A stretch of DNA of 64,000 bases from Shinella yambaruensis (GTDB taxonomy: Bacteria; Pseudomonadota; Alphaproteobacteria; Rhizobiales; Rhizobiaceae), in assembly GCF_022899355.1 (NCBI RefSeq), contig NZ_JALJCK010000001.1, forward strand, positions 713,777 to 777,776, written 5' to 3'. Shown one piece after another: positions 35,183 to 45,475 of this stretch. Below the pieces are notes generated by a model. The model was not told the DNA's origin. It ran no database searches and was given only the letters and a program-made list of their open reading frames with translations. The number at the start of each line of letters is the position of its first letter. Positions within the stretch are counted from its first letter, which is position 1. Both the position numbers and the translations under genes were made by a program.

Positions 35183-35371
35183 GGTCCTGAACCATATCCC
35201 CGTGCGGCGGCGTCCGCGTGATGCCGCTGCACCCCGCGCAAGCGGGCTTGCGCATCGTCAACTTTGACCTGAATCTTTCTTCAGCACACGTAAAATTAAC
35301 CGTGCAATCCGATAGTTACGCCGACCTTCCCCGAGCGCTGGCCCCGCCCGCGCGCCACCCGACGGCGTTTC

Positions 35372-36454
35372 ATGAGCAGCAAAGACAGCACCACCCCGAA
35401 AGACACGCAGCCCGCCGTTCCGCCGATCACGGCGCGCATCGCGCATGTGATGGCCAATCTCGGCATTGCCGGCCTGCCGCGCAACTACGAACTGCTTTTC
35501 GAAGCGCTGAACGGCAATGCGAGCGTGGCGCGCGAGATCGCGGCGCTCGGCAAGGCACCGGAACAGGCAGCGCTCGATTCGATCGCGCTGCGCCATTCCC
35601 TGCCCAGCCACAATGTGCTGGCGGCAGGCCAGGCGGCGGGCGAAGCGGTGCGCGTGCTCGCCGAAATCTCGAGCGCGGCGGAAACCAGCCGGCGCAATCG
35701 CGCGGCCGCCCTGCAGGAACTGGAGGAAATCGCCGCCCGCATGCGCAAGGACCCGGTGCTCGGCATTTCCGACTTTTCCAACGACACGGTCCGGCTGCTG
35801 TCGATCCTGCGCGACATCCTTGGGGCCGACCGCGCGTCCACCGCACGGCTGGAGGACCTGCAGGCCCATCTCGATGGCCTGCGCTCGGGCCTTTCCGTCA
35901 GCCGGGAAGCACTGACCCATGACCCGGTGACCGGCCTTGGCAACCATGCCGCGCTGCTCGGCCGGCTGAAGGCCTTCTTCCAGGCGGAGGCGGCCAACGC
36001 GACCTCGGCCCTTTTGATGTTCCGCGTCGAACAGCTCAGGGAATTCGCCGAGAGCCATCCGGCGGGCGCTGCGGAAAAGACGCTGAAGCGGCTTGCCGCC
36101 ATCTTCCGCCGGTCGGTCAAGAAGGAGGATTTCGTCGCGCGCACCGGGCCGGACGTCTTCTGCCTGCTGCTCTCCAATGTCAGCCGCGAGATCGCCGTGA
36201 CGATCGCCCGCCGCATCGCCGTGCGCGTTGCGGAAAAGCCCTTCCCCTTCATGGACCGGGAACTGCCGGCCGGCTTCCTGACCTTGACGGCCGGCGTCTC
36301 CATGAGCGACGCGGCCAGAACGCCGGCCACGTTCTACGACCAGGCGGAACAGGCGCTCGCCTATGCGGGCGACGCCGGCATTGCGCTGCGCATCTATTCG
36401 GCGGAAGTCGCCGATCGGGCCGGCCGGGCCTATCGCGGCGGCGCGGCGGCCTGA
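35372..36454 (+). CDS. GGDEF-domain protein with a degenerate active site
   Basis: 360 aa, no membrane segment. Residues 1-175 are a helical, probably coiled-coil sensory part. The GGDEF fold begins at HDPVTGLGNHAALLGRL (183-199), which matches the DxLTGLxNR motif. The signature itself reads RTGPDVF (257-263), so GG-D-E-F has become GP-D-V-F: the catalytic Glu and second Gly are lost. It is therefore probably not a cyclase but a c-di-GMP/GTP-responsive or structural protein. It stands alone, upstream of the ABC-F gene. Confidence 0.88.
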   Translation: MSSKDSTTPKDTQPAVPPITARIAHVMANLGIAGLPRNYELLFEALNGNASVAREIAALGKAPEQAALDSIALRHSLPSHNVLAAGQAAGEAVRVLAEISSAAETSRRNRAAALQELEEIAARMRKDPVLGISDFSNDTVRLLSILRDILGADRASTARLEDLQAHLDGLRSGLSVSREALTHDPVTGLGNHAALLGRLKAFFQAEAANATSALLMFRVEQLREFAESHPAGAAEKTLKRLAAIFRRSVKKEDFVARTGPDVFCLLLSNVSREIAVTIARRIAVRVAEKPFPFMDRELPAGFLTLTAGVSMSDAARTPATFYDQAEQALAYAGDAGIALRIYSAEVADRAGRAYRGGAAA

Positions 36455-36494
36455 CGCCGCCGCCTTCCCCGCTTTCTGTTTTGACGCCATTTCG

Positions 36495-36531
36495 GGCGCA
36501 AAACCGCTTCGCACTTTCGCTGGAATTGCTC
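36495..36531. repeat. Short pre-gene repeat, family C (copy 2)
   Basis: The segment GGGCGCAAAACCGCTTCGCA shares 16 consecutive bases (CGCAAAACCGCTTCGC) with the region upstream of the GST gene near 22162. It ends 12 bp before the ABC-F start. Confidence 0.45.
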
Positions 36532-36543
36532 TATAGACCCGGC

Positions 36544-38430
36544 ATGATCACGATTTCCGGCCTCACCGCCCGCGTTGCCGGGCGTCTCCTCATCGATAAC
36601 GCCTCCCTTTCGCTGCCGAGCGGGGTGAAGGTGGGTCTCGTCGGCCGCAATGGCACCGGCAAGTCCACGCTGTTCCGCGTCATCACCGGCCAGCTTGCCG
36701 CCGAAGCCGGCAGCATCTCGCTGCCGAAGAACGCGCGCATCGGCCAGGTGGCGCAGGAGGCGCCGGGCACGGACGACCCGCTGATCGAGATCGTGCTGGC
36801 CGCCGACAAGGAGCGCGCCAGCCTCCTGAAGGAAGCGGAAACGGCGACCGATCCGCACCGCATCGCCGAAATCCAGACGCGCCTCGGCGATATCGGCGCC
36901 CATTCGGCGGAAGCCCGCGCGGCGAGCATCCTTGCCGGCCTCGGCTTCGACCACGAGGCGCAGCAGCGCCCGGCAAAGAGCTTTTCCGGCGGCTGGCGCA
37001 TGCGCGTGGCGCTGGCGGCGGTGCTGTTCTCCGAGCCGGACCTCCTGCTGCTCGACGAGCCGACCAACTATCTCGACCTCGAAGGCACGCTATGGCTGGA
37101 AGACTATGTGCGGCGCTATCCGCACACGGTCATCATCATCAGCCACGACCGGGATCTCCTCAACACCGCCGTCAACGCCATCGTGCATCTCGACCAGCAG
37201 AAGCTGACCTTCTACCGCGGCTCCTACGACCAGTTCGAGCGCCAGAAGGCCGAGGCCGACGAATTGCAGATGAAGGCGAAAGCCAAGAACGAGGCCGCGC
37301 GAAAACACCTGCAAAGCTTCATCGACCGTTTCAAGGCCAAGGCCACCAAGGCCAAGCAGGCGCAGAGCCGCGTCAAGGCGCTGGAGCGCATGGGCACGGT
37401 CGCCGCCGTCGTCGAGACGCATGTCCAGCCGATCACCTTCCCGGAGCCGGAGAAGCAGCCGGCCTCGCCGATCGTCGCCATCGAGGGCGGCGCGGTCGGC
37501 TATGTGCCGGGCAAGCCGATCCTGAAGCAGATCAACCTTCGCATCGACAATGACGACCGCATCGCCTTGCTCGGCTCGAACGGCAACGGCAAGTCGACCT
37601 TCGCCAAGTTCATCTCCGGCCGGCTGGAGGCCGAATCGGGTGCGGTGAAACGCGCGCCGGGCCTCAAGATCGGCTTCTTCGCCCAGCACCAGCTCGACGA
37701 CCTCGTTCCCGACCAGTCGCCGGTCGAGCATGTGCGCAGGCTGATGCCGGAGGCGCCGGAAGCGAAGGTGCGCGCCCGCGTGGCGCAGATGGGGCTTGCG
37801 ACGGAGAAGATGTCGACACCCGCCAAGGATCTTTCCGGCGGCGAGAAGGCGCGCCTCCTGATGGGCCTTGCGGCCTTCGACGCACCGAACCTGCTCATCC
37901 TCGACGAGCCGACCAACCATCTCGACATCGACAGCCGCCGCGCGCTGATCGAGGCGCTGAACGACTACGAGGGCGCCGTCATCCTCATCTCGCACGACCG
38001 GCACCTCATCGAGGCGACCGTCGACCGGCTCTGGCTGGTCAACAACGGCACGGTGAAGACCTTCGACGGCGACATGGAGGAATATCGCAGCCTCATCGTC
38101 CAGTCCGGCAAGAAGGACGACCGGGAGAAATCCGCCTCCAACGGCGGCGAGGCCAGCAAGGCGGACCTGCGCAAGGCGAATGCCGACCGGCGCGCCCAGC
38201 TCGCCCCACTGAAGAAAAAGATCAATGAAATCGAATCCCTGACGGCGAAGCTGCAGAAGCAGATTCAGCTTCTTGACACGGAACTTGCAGATCCGGCGCT
38301 CTACGAGAAGAGCCCGGCCAAGGCGGCGGAGAAGGCCAAGCTGCGCTCCATGGCGGTCGACAAATTGAACGATGCCGAGGAACAGTGGCTGGAGCTTTCG
38401 GCGGCGTACGAGGAGGCGATGGCCGGGTAA
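36544..38430 (+). CDS. ABC-F family ATP-binding protein (Uup/EttA-like)
   Basis: 628 aa with two ABC ATPase domains and no membrane part. Domain 1 has Walker A GRNGTGKST and LLLLDEPTNYLDLEGTLWLEDY. A basic linker carries the P-site tRNA interaction motif region (about 245-300). Domain 2 has GSNGNGKST, LSGGEKARLLMGLAAFDAPNLLILDEPTNHLDIDS. A C-terminal coiled coil rich in Lys/Glu follows (LAPLKKKINEIESLTAKLQKQIQLLDTELAD), as in Uup. ABC-F proteins act on the ribosome, or for Uup on DNA/precise excision. It is close to the Uup/YheS branch. Confidence 0.92.
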   Translation: MITISGLTARVAGRLLIDNASLSLPSGVKVGLVGRNGTGKSTLFRVITGQLAAEAGSISLPKNARIGQVAQEAPGTDDPLIEIVLAADKERASLLKEAETATDPHRIAEIQTRLGDIGAHSAEARAASILAGLGFDHEAQQRPAKSFSGGWRMRVALAAVLFSEPDLLLLDEPTNYLDLEGTLWLEDYVRRYPHTVIIISHDRDLLNTAVNAIVHLDQQKLTFYRGSYDQFERQKAEADELQMKAKAKNEAARKHLQSFIDRFKAKATKAKQAQSRVKALERMGTVAAVVETHVQPITFPEPEKQPASPIVAIEGGAVGYVPGKPILKQINLRIDNDDRIALLGSNGNGKSTFAKFISGRLEAESGAVKRAPGLKIGFFAQHQLDDLVPDQSPVEHVRRLMPEAPEAKVRARVAQMGLATEKMSTPAKDLSGGEKARLLMGLAAFDAPNLLILDEPTNHLDIDSRRALIEALNDYEGAVILISHDRHLIEATVDRLWLVNNGTVKTFDGDMEEYRSLIVQSGKKDDREKSASNGGEASKADLRKANADRRAQLAPLKKKINEIESLTAKLQKQIQLLDTELADPALYEKSPAKAAEKAKLRSMAVDKLNDAEEQWLELSAAYEEAMAG

Positions 38431-38518
38431 CGCGCCTTCCTCCTCAACCGCCGCAACGCTTCGTTAACCATGATTTGACAAAAGTTCTCGCAAGATCATT
38501 GCCTTGCGAGTGCACCCG

Positions 38519-39346
38519 ATGCGTTGCCGTCTGCTTCTTGCCGCGTTGGCGGCCCTCTCCGTTCTTGCCGGCTGCAACACGACCAAGCCGCGCCCTTCCG
38601 CCCAGACCGCCTTTGCCGAGACCGGGACGACGAAGAAGCTCGACGCGGACGATCCCGTGCCGATGTCGCCGGCCCGCTGGGCCGGGCATACGGGGCTTGC
38701 GGGACGGACCCTTGCCGTCGCCTCGCTCGGCGACCTGAAGCTGAAGCACAAGGAGGTCGTGCTGACCTTCGACGACGGCCCCGTGCCCGGCCGCACCGAG
38801 GCGATCCTCGACACGCTCGACCGCTACGGCGTGAAGGCGACCTTCCTGATGGTCGGCCAGATGGCGGACGCCTATCCGGCGATCGCCCGCAAGGTCGTCG
38901 CGCGTGGCCATACCGTCGGCAGCCACACCTATCGCCACGCCAACCTGCGCTACCTCGCCTTCGAGGCGGCGATGGCGGAAATCCGCAAGGGCGAAAAGGC
39001 CGTGGAACGCGCCACCGCCCGCCGGCCGGATTTCTTCCGCTTCCCCTATCTGGCGGATACGTCGGCGCTGCGCAGCGCCGTCGCCCGGCGCGGCACCATC
39101 ATCATGGACATGGACGTCGATTCGAAGGATTACTTCAAGGTGACGCCCGCCTCCGTCGCGAGCCGCACCATGCAGGGCCTGCGCAAGCGCGGCCGCGGCA
39201 TCATCCTGATGCACGACATCCACAAGCGCACCGCCACCGTGCTGCCCTCGCTGCTCGCGCAGCTGAAGGCGGAAGGCTATTCGGTGGTGACGCTGCGCCA
39301 CACGGGCGACGCCGGGACGCAGCTGCTCGCCATGGCCGGCCGATAA
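38519..39346 (+). CDS. Polysaccharide deacetylase (NodB homology), probable lipoprotein
   Basis: 275 aa. Lipobox LSVLAGC with Cys19. The NodB catalytic domain has motif 1 VVLTFDDGP (Asp85, Asp86), motif 2 HTVGSHTYRH (His136, His140, the metal ligands) and motif 3 FFRFPYLADTSALR. It probably deacetylates an envelope or peptidoglycan sugar. ATG at 38519 is preferred; the GTG at 38504 would extend the signal. It is followed within 7 bp by the convergent GNAT gene's end. Confidence 0.9.
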   Translation: MRCRLLLAALAALSVLAGCNTTKPRPSAQTAFAETGTTKKLDADDPVPMSPARWAGHTGLAGRTLAVASLGDLKLKHKEVVLTFDDGPVPGRTEAILDTLDRYGVKATFLMVGQMADAYPAIARKVVARGHTVGSHTYRHANLRYLAFEAAMAEIRKGEKAVERATARRPDFFRFPYLADTSALRSAVARRGTIIMDMDVDSKDYFKVTPASVASRTMQGLRKRGRGIILMHDIHKRTATVLPSLLAQLKAEGYSVVTLRHTGDAGTQLLAMAGR

Positions 39347-39352
39347 GGCGGC

Positions 39353-40195
39353 TCAGCCGAGCTCGAAGGTCGTGATGCCGTAGATATGGCCGAGCGGCAG
39401 GTCCGGCGCCGTGCCCCGGTACATGCGCGCCGTCTCGAAGACCGGCGAGAGACCGTGGCGCACGCACAGCGCCTTGGCCTCGGCGTTCGGCGCGGGAATG
39501 TCGAGAAAGATCTCCCCGCCGCCGACGGTGGCGACCAGCGCCCGGAAGATCAGCTCGGCGCCGACATCGGTGTCGGAGAACAGCGGTCCGATCTTGAAGC
39601 CTTCCCGGCAGGCGCGGATCGTGCCGTAGCCGGAAATGCCGGTGCCATGCAGAAGCGCCACGCTCTGGCGCGTCTCCTGCTCCTTCAGCCATTCGCGCAG
39701 GAACGCCTCGCGGCGTGCCGGATTGAAACGCGCATCGTAGTCGACGATCAGCGGCATGTGGACCGGGGAAACCGGCGTCAGCCGCGAATCGGCCGGCATC
39801 GGGCTCTGCACCCGGCCGCCATGGCGGATATTGGCATGGGCATAGGCGAAGCCGGAGCGGCGATAGTTCTCCTGCTGGGTGACGACGCCGTCGAGCCCGA
39901 CGAGGCGCCCTTCCGCCAGATCCATCGCCGCGTTCCACAGGCGCAGGCCGACGCCCTGCCCGCGCACCTGCGGATGCACGATGTAGAAGCCGAGGAACGC
40001 GTAGTCCGCGCCGTAGCGCACGAGCGAGACCGCCCCCACGAGGCGCTTGTCCGCCTCTGCCACGAGATAGCCCTCGGGATCGGCCGCCCAGAACGGCGCG
40101 GCGTCGCCGAGACCCGGATTCCACCCTTCCGCTGCCGCCCAATCCAGAATGTCGACCAGTTCGTCGCGATAGGCCTTGCGAATCTCGATATCCAT
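39353..40195 (-). CDS. GNAT-family N-acetyltransferase, two-domain
   Basis: 280 aa. An N-terminal GNAT domain (about 1-140) has FLGFYIVHPQVRGQGVGLRLWNAAM, the acetyl-CoA-binding Q/RxxGxG/A motif. A second GNAT-like domain (about 145-280) contains the YxxxxGF segment ISGYGTIRACREGFKIGPLFSD and the C-terminal FETARMYRG. This layout matches the YitH-type tandem family (Acetyltransf_18). Substrate unknown. ATG at 40195. It is divergent from takP. Confidence 0.88.
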   Translation of the reverse strand: MDIEIRKAYRDELVDILDWAAAEGWNPGLGDAAPFWAADPEGYLVAEADKRLVGAVSLVRYGADYAFLGFYIVHPQVRGQGVGLRLWNAAMDLAEGRLVGLDGVVTQQENYRRSGFAYAHANIRHGGRVQSPMPADSRLTPVSPVHMPLIVDYDARFNPARREAFLREWLKEQETRQSVALLHGTGISGYGTIRACREGFKIGPLFSDTDVGAELIFRALVATVGGGEIFLDIPAPNAEAKALCVRHGLSPVFETARMYRGTAPDLPLGHIYGITTFELG

Positions 40196-40366
40196 GGCGT
40201 GCCCTTGCCCGTGCCGTTCCACATCCAATCTTTCAACCGCAGCAAGGGCTGTCAACCTCGCGGACAACCGCCGGAAAAGCTCAAAAAACAGGCAGATAGC
40301 GACAAAACCCCGCCTAAGACGAAAGTCGTAGCAGAGGCTTTCACCTTCCTTGCCGCCTCGGCTTGA

Positions 40367-41551
<1,185 letters not shown>

Positions 41552-41572
41552 GCCCTGCCGGAGGACGACGTG

Positions 41573-41607
41573 AAAAACCCCGGGGCAGCGATGCCCCGGG
41601 GTTTTTT
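41573..41607 (+). terminator. Strong terminator of takP
   Basis: A 15-bp stem built on ACCCCGGGGCA / TGCCCCGGGGT with a 4-nt loop, flanked by an A-run before and a T-run after. It begins 22 bp past the takP stop codon. Confidence 0.92.
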
Positions 41608-41633
41608 CTTGCCGATCGAACCGGTGGAATGCT

Positions 41634-41777
41634 CCTCATCCCGCTACCGCGACCTTCTCCCCGCAAGCGGGGAGAAGGAGATATGCCGCACTGGCCTGCG
41701 ATTTTCGGGAAACCCTCGCCTCCTTTACCTTCTCCCCGCTTGCGGGGAGAAGGTGGCCGGCAGGCCGGATGAGGGGC
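41634..41777. repeat. Dispersed intergenic element, family A variant (copy 4)
   Basis: CCTCATCCCGCTACCGCGACC at the left and CCGGCAGGCCGGATGAGGGG at the right, each with a CTTCTCCCCGCAAGCGGGGAGAAGG-like hairpin beside it. It lacks the GGTTAGGGTGAGG end of the other copies, so it is the second end type of this mosaic family. It lies between two convergent TRAP genes. Confidence 0.75.
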
Positions 41778-41792
41778 GAGCGCGCCGCCGCC

Positions 41793-43565
41793 TCAGTTGA
41801 ACGACGGCGGGCTCGACAGATCGGTCGCCGGTTTCTCTCCGCCCTCGGCCGGCTTCTGCTCGCCGCTGCCCTCCAGCGGGTTGCCGGCGGGAAGCTGCAG
41901 GCCCCCCGGCAGGCCGAGGCCGCCGCCATTGTCGGGCAGCGTCAGCCCCCCGCCGAAGCCGGGGACCTCGATCTTGATGGTCGCGGGATCCACGCCGCTG
42001 CCCTCGCCCTTGTAGTGCATGACCATGCCCGGGAAGAGGATGGTGAGGCCTACCATGACAATCTGGATGCCGACGAAGGGTACGGCGCCCCAGTAGATCT
42101 GCCCCGTCGTCACGGGCTGCATCTTCTTGCCCGTCACCTTGTCGAGATAGGGCACCTTGGCGGCGACCGAGCGCAGGTAGAACAGCGCAAAGCCGAAGGG
42201 CGGGTGCATGAAGCTCGTCTGCATGTTGATGCCGAGCAGCACGCCGAACCAGATGAGGTCGATGCCGAGCTTGTCGGCGGCCGGCGCGAGCAGCGGCACG
42301 ATGATGAAGGCGAGCTCGAAGAAATCGAGGAAGAACGCCAGGAAGAAGACCAGCACGTTCACCGCGATCAGGAAGCCCGTCTCGCCGCCCGGCAGGGAGA
42401 CCAGCAGATGCTCGACCCACAGATGCCCGTTCACGCCGTAGAAGGTCAGCGAGAAGACGCGGGCGCCGATGAGGATGAAGAGCACGAAGGAGGAAAGACG
42501 CGTGGTGGCGGTGAGCGCCGAGCGGACCACGTCCATGGTGAGCCGGCCCTTGGCCGCCGCCATGACGAGCGCGCCGACCGCGCCCATGGCGCCGCCTTCC
42601 GTCGGCGTCGCGATGCCGAGGAAGATCGTGCCGAGCACGAGGAAGATCAGCGCGAGCGGCGGGATCAGCACGATGATGACCTGCTGGGCCAGCCGCGACA
42701 TCATGTTGATGTTGAGCGTCTTGTCCGCCACCGCGACGATGTAGATGAAGAGGACGCCGACGGTGCCGCCGAGGATGTCGGCGTTCTCGCCCTGCGTCGG
42801 ATAGAGATAGATATGCGCCGCATAGGCAAAGCCGGCCGCGACGGCGAGCGCGATGGCCAGCGAGGTCACGCCCGAGCCGAGCGAACGCGCCTCCAGCGGC
42901 AGCGCCGGCATGGAGTCCCGCCTGAGGAAGGTCATCAGCAGGATGTAGAGCATGTAGAGCCCGGTCAGCACCAGCCCCGGAATGAGCGCGCCGGCATACA
43001 TGTCGCCGACCGAGCGGCCGAGCTGGTCGGCAAGCACGATGAGGACGAGCGAGGGCGGGATGATCTGGGCGAGCGTGCCGGAGGCCGCGATGACGCCCGA
43101 GGCGATCGACCGGTCATAGCCGTAGCGCAGCATGATCGGCAGCGAGATGAGGCCCATCGCGATGACCGACGCGGCGACGACGCCGGTGGTGGCGGCAAGC
43201 AGCGCGCCGACGAAGATGACCGCATAGGCAAGGCCGCCGCGGATCGGCCCGAAGAGCTGGCCGATCGTGTCGAGAAGGTCCTCGGCCATGCCCGACTTTT
43301 CGAGCACGATCCCCATGAAGGTGAAGAAGGGGATGGCGAGCAACGTGTCGTTCGACATCACCCCCCACAGCCGTTCCGGCATCGCGTTCAGCAAGGGCCA
43401 GGACAGGTTGATCGAATCGGAGAGGGGCGCGAGCTCCACGCCGATGATGAAGAAGAGCAGGCCGTTCGCCGCGAGCGCGAATGCCACCGGATAGCCCAGC
43501 AGCAGGAACACGATCAGCGACATGAACATGATCGGCGCAAGGTTTTCCGCGATGAATTCGATCAT
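41793..43565 (-). CDS. TRAP transporter large permease (DctM type)
   Basis: 590 aa, longer than the usual ~430. About 12-14 membrane helices. Features of the TRAP large subunit are NDTLLAIPFFTFMGIVLEKSGMAEDLL, GVVAASVIAMGLISLPIML, and ATPTEGGAMGAVGALVMA. A large central insertion with extra helices (residues 215-300) is typical of the 2-oxo-acid/mannitol-type branch. The last ~55 residues are a Gly/Pro-rich cytoplasmic or periplasmic tail without homology to the core. It overlaps the small permease gene by 4 nt. Confidence 0.93.
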   Translation of the reverse strand: MIEFIAENLAPIMFMSLIVFLLLGYPVAFALAANGLLFFIIGVELAPLSDSINLSWPLLNAMPERLWGVMSNDTLLAIPFFTFMGIVLEKSGMAEDLLDTIGQLFGPIRGGLAYAVIFVGALLAATTGVVAASVIAMGLISLPIMLRYGYDRSIASGVIAASGTLAQIIPPSLVLIVLADQLGRSVGDMYAGALIPGLVLTGLYMLYILLMTFLRRDSMPALPLEARSLGSGVTSLAIALAVAAGFAYAAHIYLYPTQGENADILGGTVGVLFIYIVAVADKTLNINMMSRLAQQVIIVLIPPLALIFLVLGTIFLGIATPTEGGAMGAVGALVMAAAKGRLTMDVVRSALTATTRLSSFVLFILIGARVFSLTFYGVNGHLWVEHLLVSLPGGETGFLIAVNVLVFFLAFFLDFFELAFIIVPLLAPAADKLGIDLIWFGVLLGINMQTSFMHPPFGFALFYLRSVAAKVPYLDKVTGKKMQPVTTGQIYWGAVPFVGIQIVMVGLTILFPGMVMHYKGEGSGVDPATIKIEVPGFGGGLTLPDNGGGLGLPGGLQLPAGNPLEGSGEQKPAEGGEKPATDLSSPPSFN

Positions 43566-44137
43566 GCGCCCTTCTCCTCTGCGATGACCGAATCGAGCGG
43601 CGCGTGCGTCGGCACGTAGGGCGTCGGGTCCTCCATATCGCCGCGCATGATGGCGATCTTCTTGATGATCTCGGAAACGCCTTGGAAGGCCAGAAGGACG
43701 AAGCCGGCCAACAGGATGGCCTTGGCCGGCCAGACGATCAGGCCGCCGGCGCTGGAAGAGCCCTCGCCCGAGCGGAACGACATCAGGACATAGGGAACGA
43801 GGAAGTAGACCATCAGCAGCACGAAGGGCATCAGGAAGAGGCAATGGCCGATGAGGTCGATCCAGTGCTGCACCCTGCGCGAGAACTTGCCGTAGACCAC
43901 GTCGATGCGGATATGCTCGTTCTGCGCCAGCGTATAGGCGGCGGAGAGCATGAAGGCGCCGCCGAACAGATACCATTGTGCCTCGAGCCAGGCGTTGGAC
44001 GATGTGTTGAAGACCTTTCGGACGACGGCATTTCCGGCACTGACGAGCACGGCGATCAGGATCAGCCAGCCGACGGCCTTCCCGATATTTTCCGTGATCA
44101 CGTCGATGAGCCGGCTGAAGGCCAGCAGCGCTTTCAT
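43562..44137 (-). CDS. TRAP transporter small permease (DctQ type)
   Basis: 191 aa with four membrane helices. The conserved part reads AWLEAQWYLFGGAFMLSAAYTLAQNEHIRIDVVYGKFSRR, the hallmark of DctQ proteins (E.Q...F, N.H.R.D). The Shine-Dalgarno sequence GGGAGGAG precedes the ATG. It is the first gene of the permease pair and overlaps the DctM gene by 4 nt. Together with TakP it should form a sodium-driven importer for 2-oxo acids in the inner membrane. Confidence 0.93.
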   Translation of the reverse strand: MKALLAFSRLIDVITENIGKAVGWLILIAVLVSAGNAVVRKVFNTSSNAWLEAQWYLFGGAFMLSAAYTLAQNEHIRIDVVYGKFSRRVQHWIDLIGHCLFLMPFVLLMVYFLVPYVLMSFRSGEGSSSAGGLIVWPAKAILLAGFVLLAFQGVSEIIKKIAIMRGDMEDPTPYVPTHAPLDSVIAEEKGA

Positions 44138-44384
44138 GAGAACTCCTCCCCGCTTGGTATGTTATTGCTTTGGTGCCAAGCACAGGCAGAGTGCCGATTT
44201 CAAGGCTCGTTTCAAGTCCGCGGCCCGGTTTTCCCGGCCTGAGAGCCTGCATTAGACGAAAGGCGAATACGGCTTCGGCCGCATTGCACAATCGATAGGC
44301 AGATATGCGCGCGCCGGCACCCTTGCCCCAACCGGCGGTTCTGCTACAACAGCGCCAAATCATCATACAAATGAGGGCGGAGCC

Positions 44385-45311
44385 ATGTCCCCGATCAATC
44401 TCGCAATCGTCGGCGTCGGCAAGATCGTGCGCGACCAGCATCTTCCGGCCGTCGCGAAGAACGGCGACTACAGGCTGATCGCCGCGGCGAGCCGCCACGG
44501 CACGGTCGACGGCATCGACAATTTCACGTCGATCGACGCGATGCTGGCCACCGTTCCCGCCATCGAGGCCGTGTCGCTCTGCATGCCGCCGCAATATCGC
44601 TACGAGGCGGCCGAAAAGGCGCTGTCGGCCGGCAAGCACGTCTTCCTGGAAAAGCCGCCGGGCGCGACGCTGTCCGAGGTCGCCGACCTCGAATCGCTCG
44701 CCGCCGCGAGGGGCCTCACGCTCTTCGCCAGCTGGCATTCGCGCTATGCCCCGGCGGTGGAAGCGGCGAAGGCGTTCCTCGCCGGAACGACGATCCGCTC
44801 CATGCGGGTGATCTGGAAGGAAGACGTGCGCCACTGGCATCCGAACCAGGAGTGGATCTGGCAGGCGGGCGGCCTCGGCGTCTTCGACCCGGGCATCAAC
44901 GCGCTGTCCATCGTCACCCATATCCTGCCGCGCCCGGTCTTCCTCACCGCCGCCACGCTGGAATTCCCGGAGAACCGCGACGCGCCGATCGCCGCAACGA
45001 TGACCTTCACCGATGCCAGGGGCCTCGACCTTGCCGCCGAGTTCGACTGGCGGCAGACCGGCAAGCAGAGCTGGGACATCGTCGCTGAGACCGATGCCGG
45101 CGAGATGGTTCTGTCGGAGGGCGGTGCGAAGCTCTCCATCGACGGCAAGCTGGTGCACGAGGAGCCTGAGCAGGAATATCCGATGCTCTACAAGCACTTC
45201 GCCGAGCTGGTGAAGGCCGGAAAGTCCGACGTCGACCTCGCGCCGCTGCGCCACGTCGCCGACGCCTTCATGCTTGGGCGGCGGAAGTTCGTCGAGGCGT
45301 TCTACGATTGA
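44385..45311 (+). CDS. Gfo/Idh/MocA dehydrogenase, L-arabinose/D-galactose 1-dehydrogenase type
   Basis: 308 aa. The Rossmann motif is IVGVGKIVRDQHLP and the catalytic-lysine motif is EKPPGATL. The segments SRYAPAVEAAKAFL, KEDVRHWHPNQEWIWQAGGLGVFDPGINALSIVTHILPR closely match the Azospirillum L-arabinose 1-dehydrogenase and rhizobial galactose 1-dehydrogenase, which open the non-phosphorylative sugar pathways. The specific sugar is inferred. GGGCGGAGCC precedes the ATG. No other sugar genes are adjacent. Confidence 0.88.
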   Translation: MSPINLAIVGVGKIVRDQHLPAVAKNGDYRLIAAASRHGTVDGIDNFTSIDAMLATVPAIEAVSLCMPPQYRYEAAEKALSAGKHVFLEKPPGATLSEVADLESLAAARGLTLFASWHSRYAPAVEAAKAFLAGTTIRSMRVIWKEDVRHWHPNQEWIWQAGGLGVFDPGINALSIVTHILPRPVFLTAATLEFPENRDAPIAATMTFTDARGLDLAAEFDWRQTGKQSWDIVAETDAGEMVLSEGGAKLSIDGKLVHEEPEQEYPMLYKHFAELVKAGKSDVDLAPLRHVADAFMLGRRKFVEAFYD

Positions 45312-45322
45312 GGCAGAGGTCG

Positions 45323-45461
45323 CCCCTCATCCGGCCTGCCGGCCACCTTCTCCCCGTAAACGGGGCGAAGGAGATATGCCGTGCCGGTTTCCTCAATCCT
45401 TGCCGGTTCGTGGGGCAAGTCCCCTCTCCCCGCCTGCGGGGAGAGGGTTAGGGTCAGGGGC
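45323..45461. repeat. Dispersed ~140-bp intergenic element, family A (copy 5)
   Basis: CCCCTCATCCGGCCTGCCGG at the left, the GATATGCCGTGCCGG core, and GGGTTAGGGTCAGGGGC at the right. It lies between the convergent dehydrogenase and holC genes. Confidence 0.8.
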
Positions 45462-45475
45462 GCCCCTCGACACTC

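Noticed and set aside
35372..36454. Active diguanylate cyclase
   Set aside because: The signature is GPDVF, lacking the essential residues, so an active-enzyme call is not supported.
41769..43619. A 616-codon plus-strand open frame opposite the TRAP permease
   Set aside because: It is a highly charged His/Asp/Glu/Arg-rich shadow of membrane-helix codons. The minus-strand permease is unmistakable.
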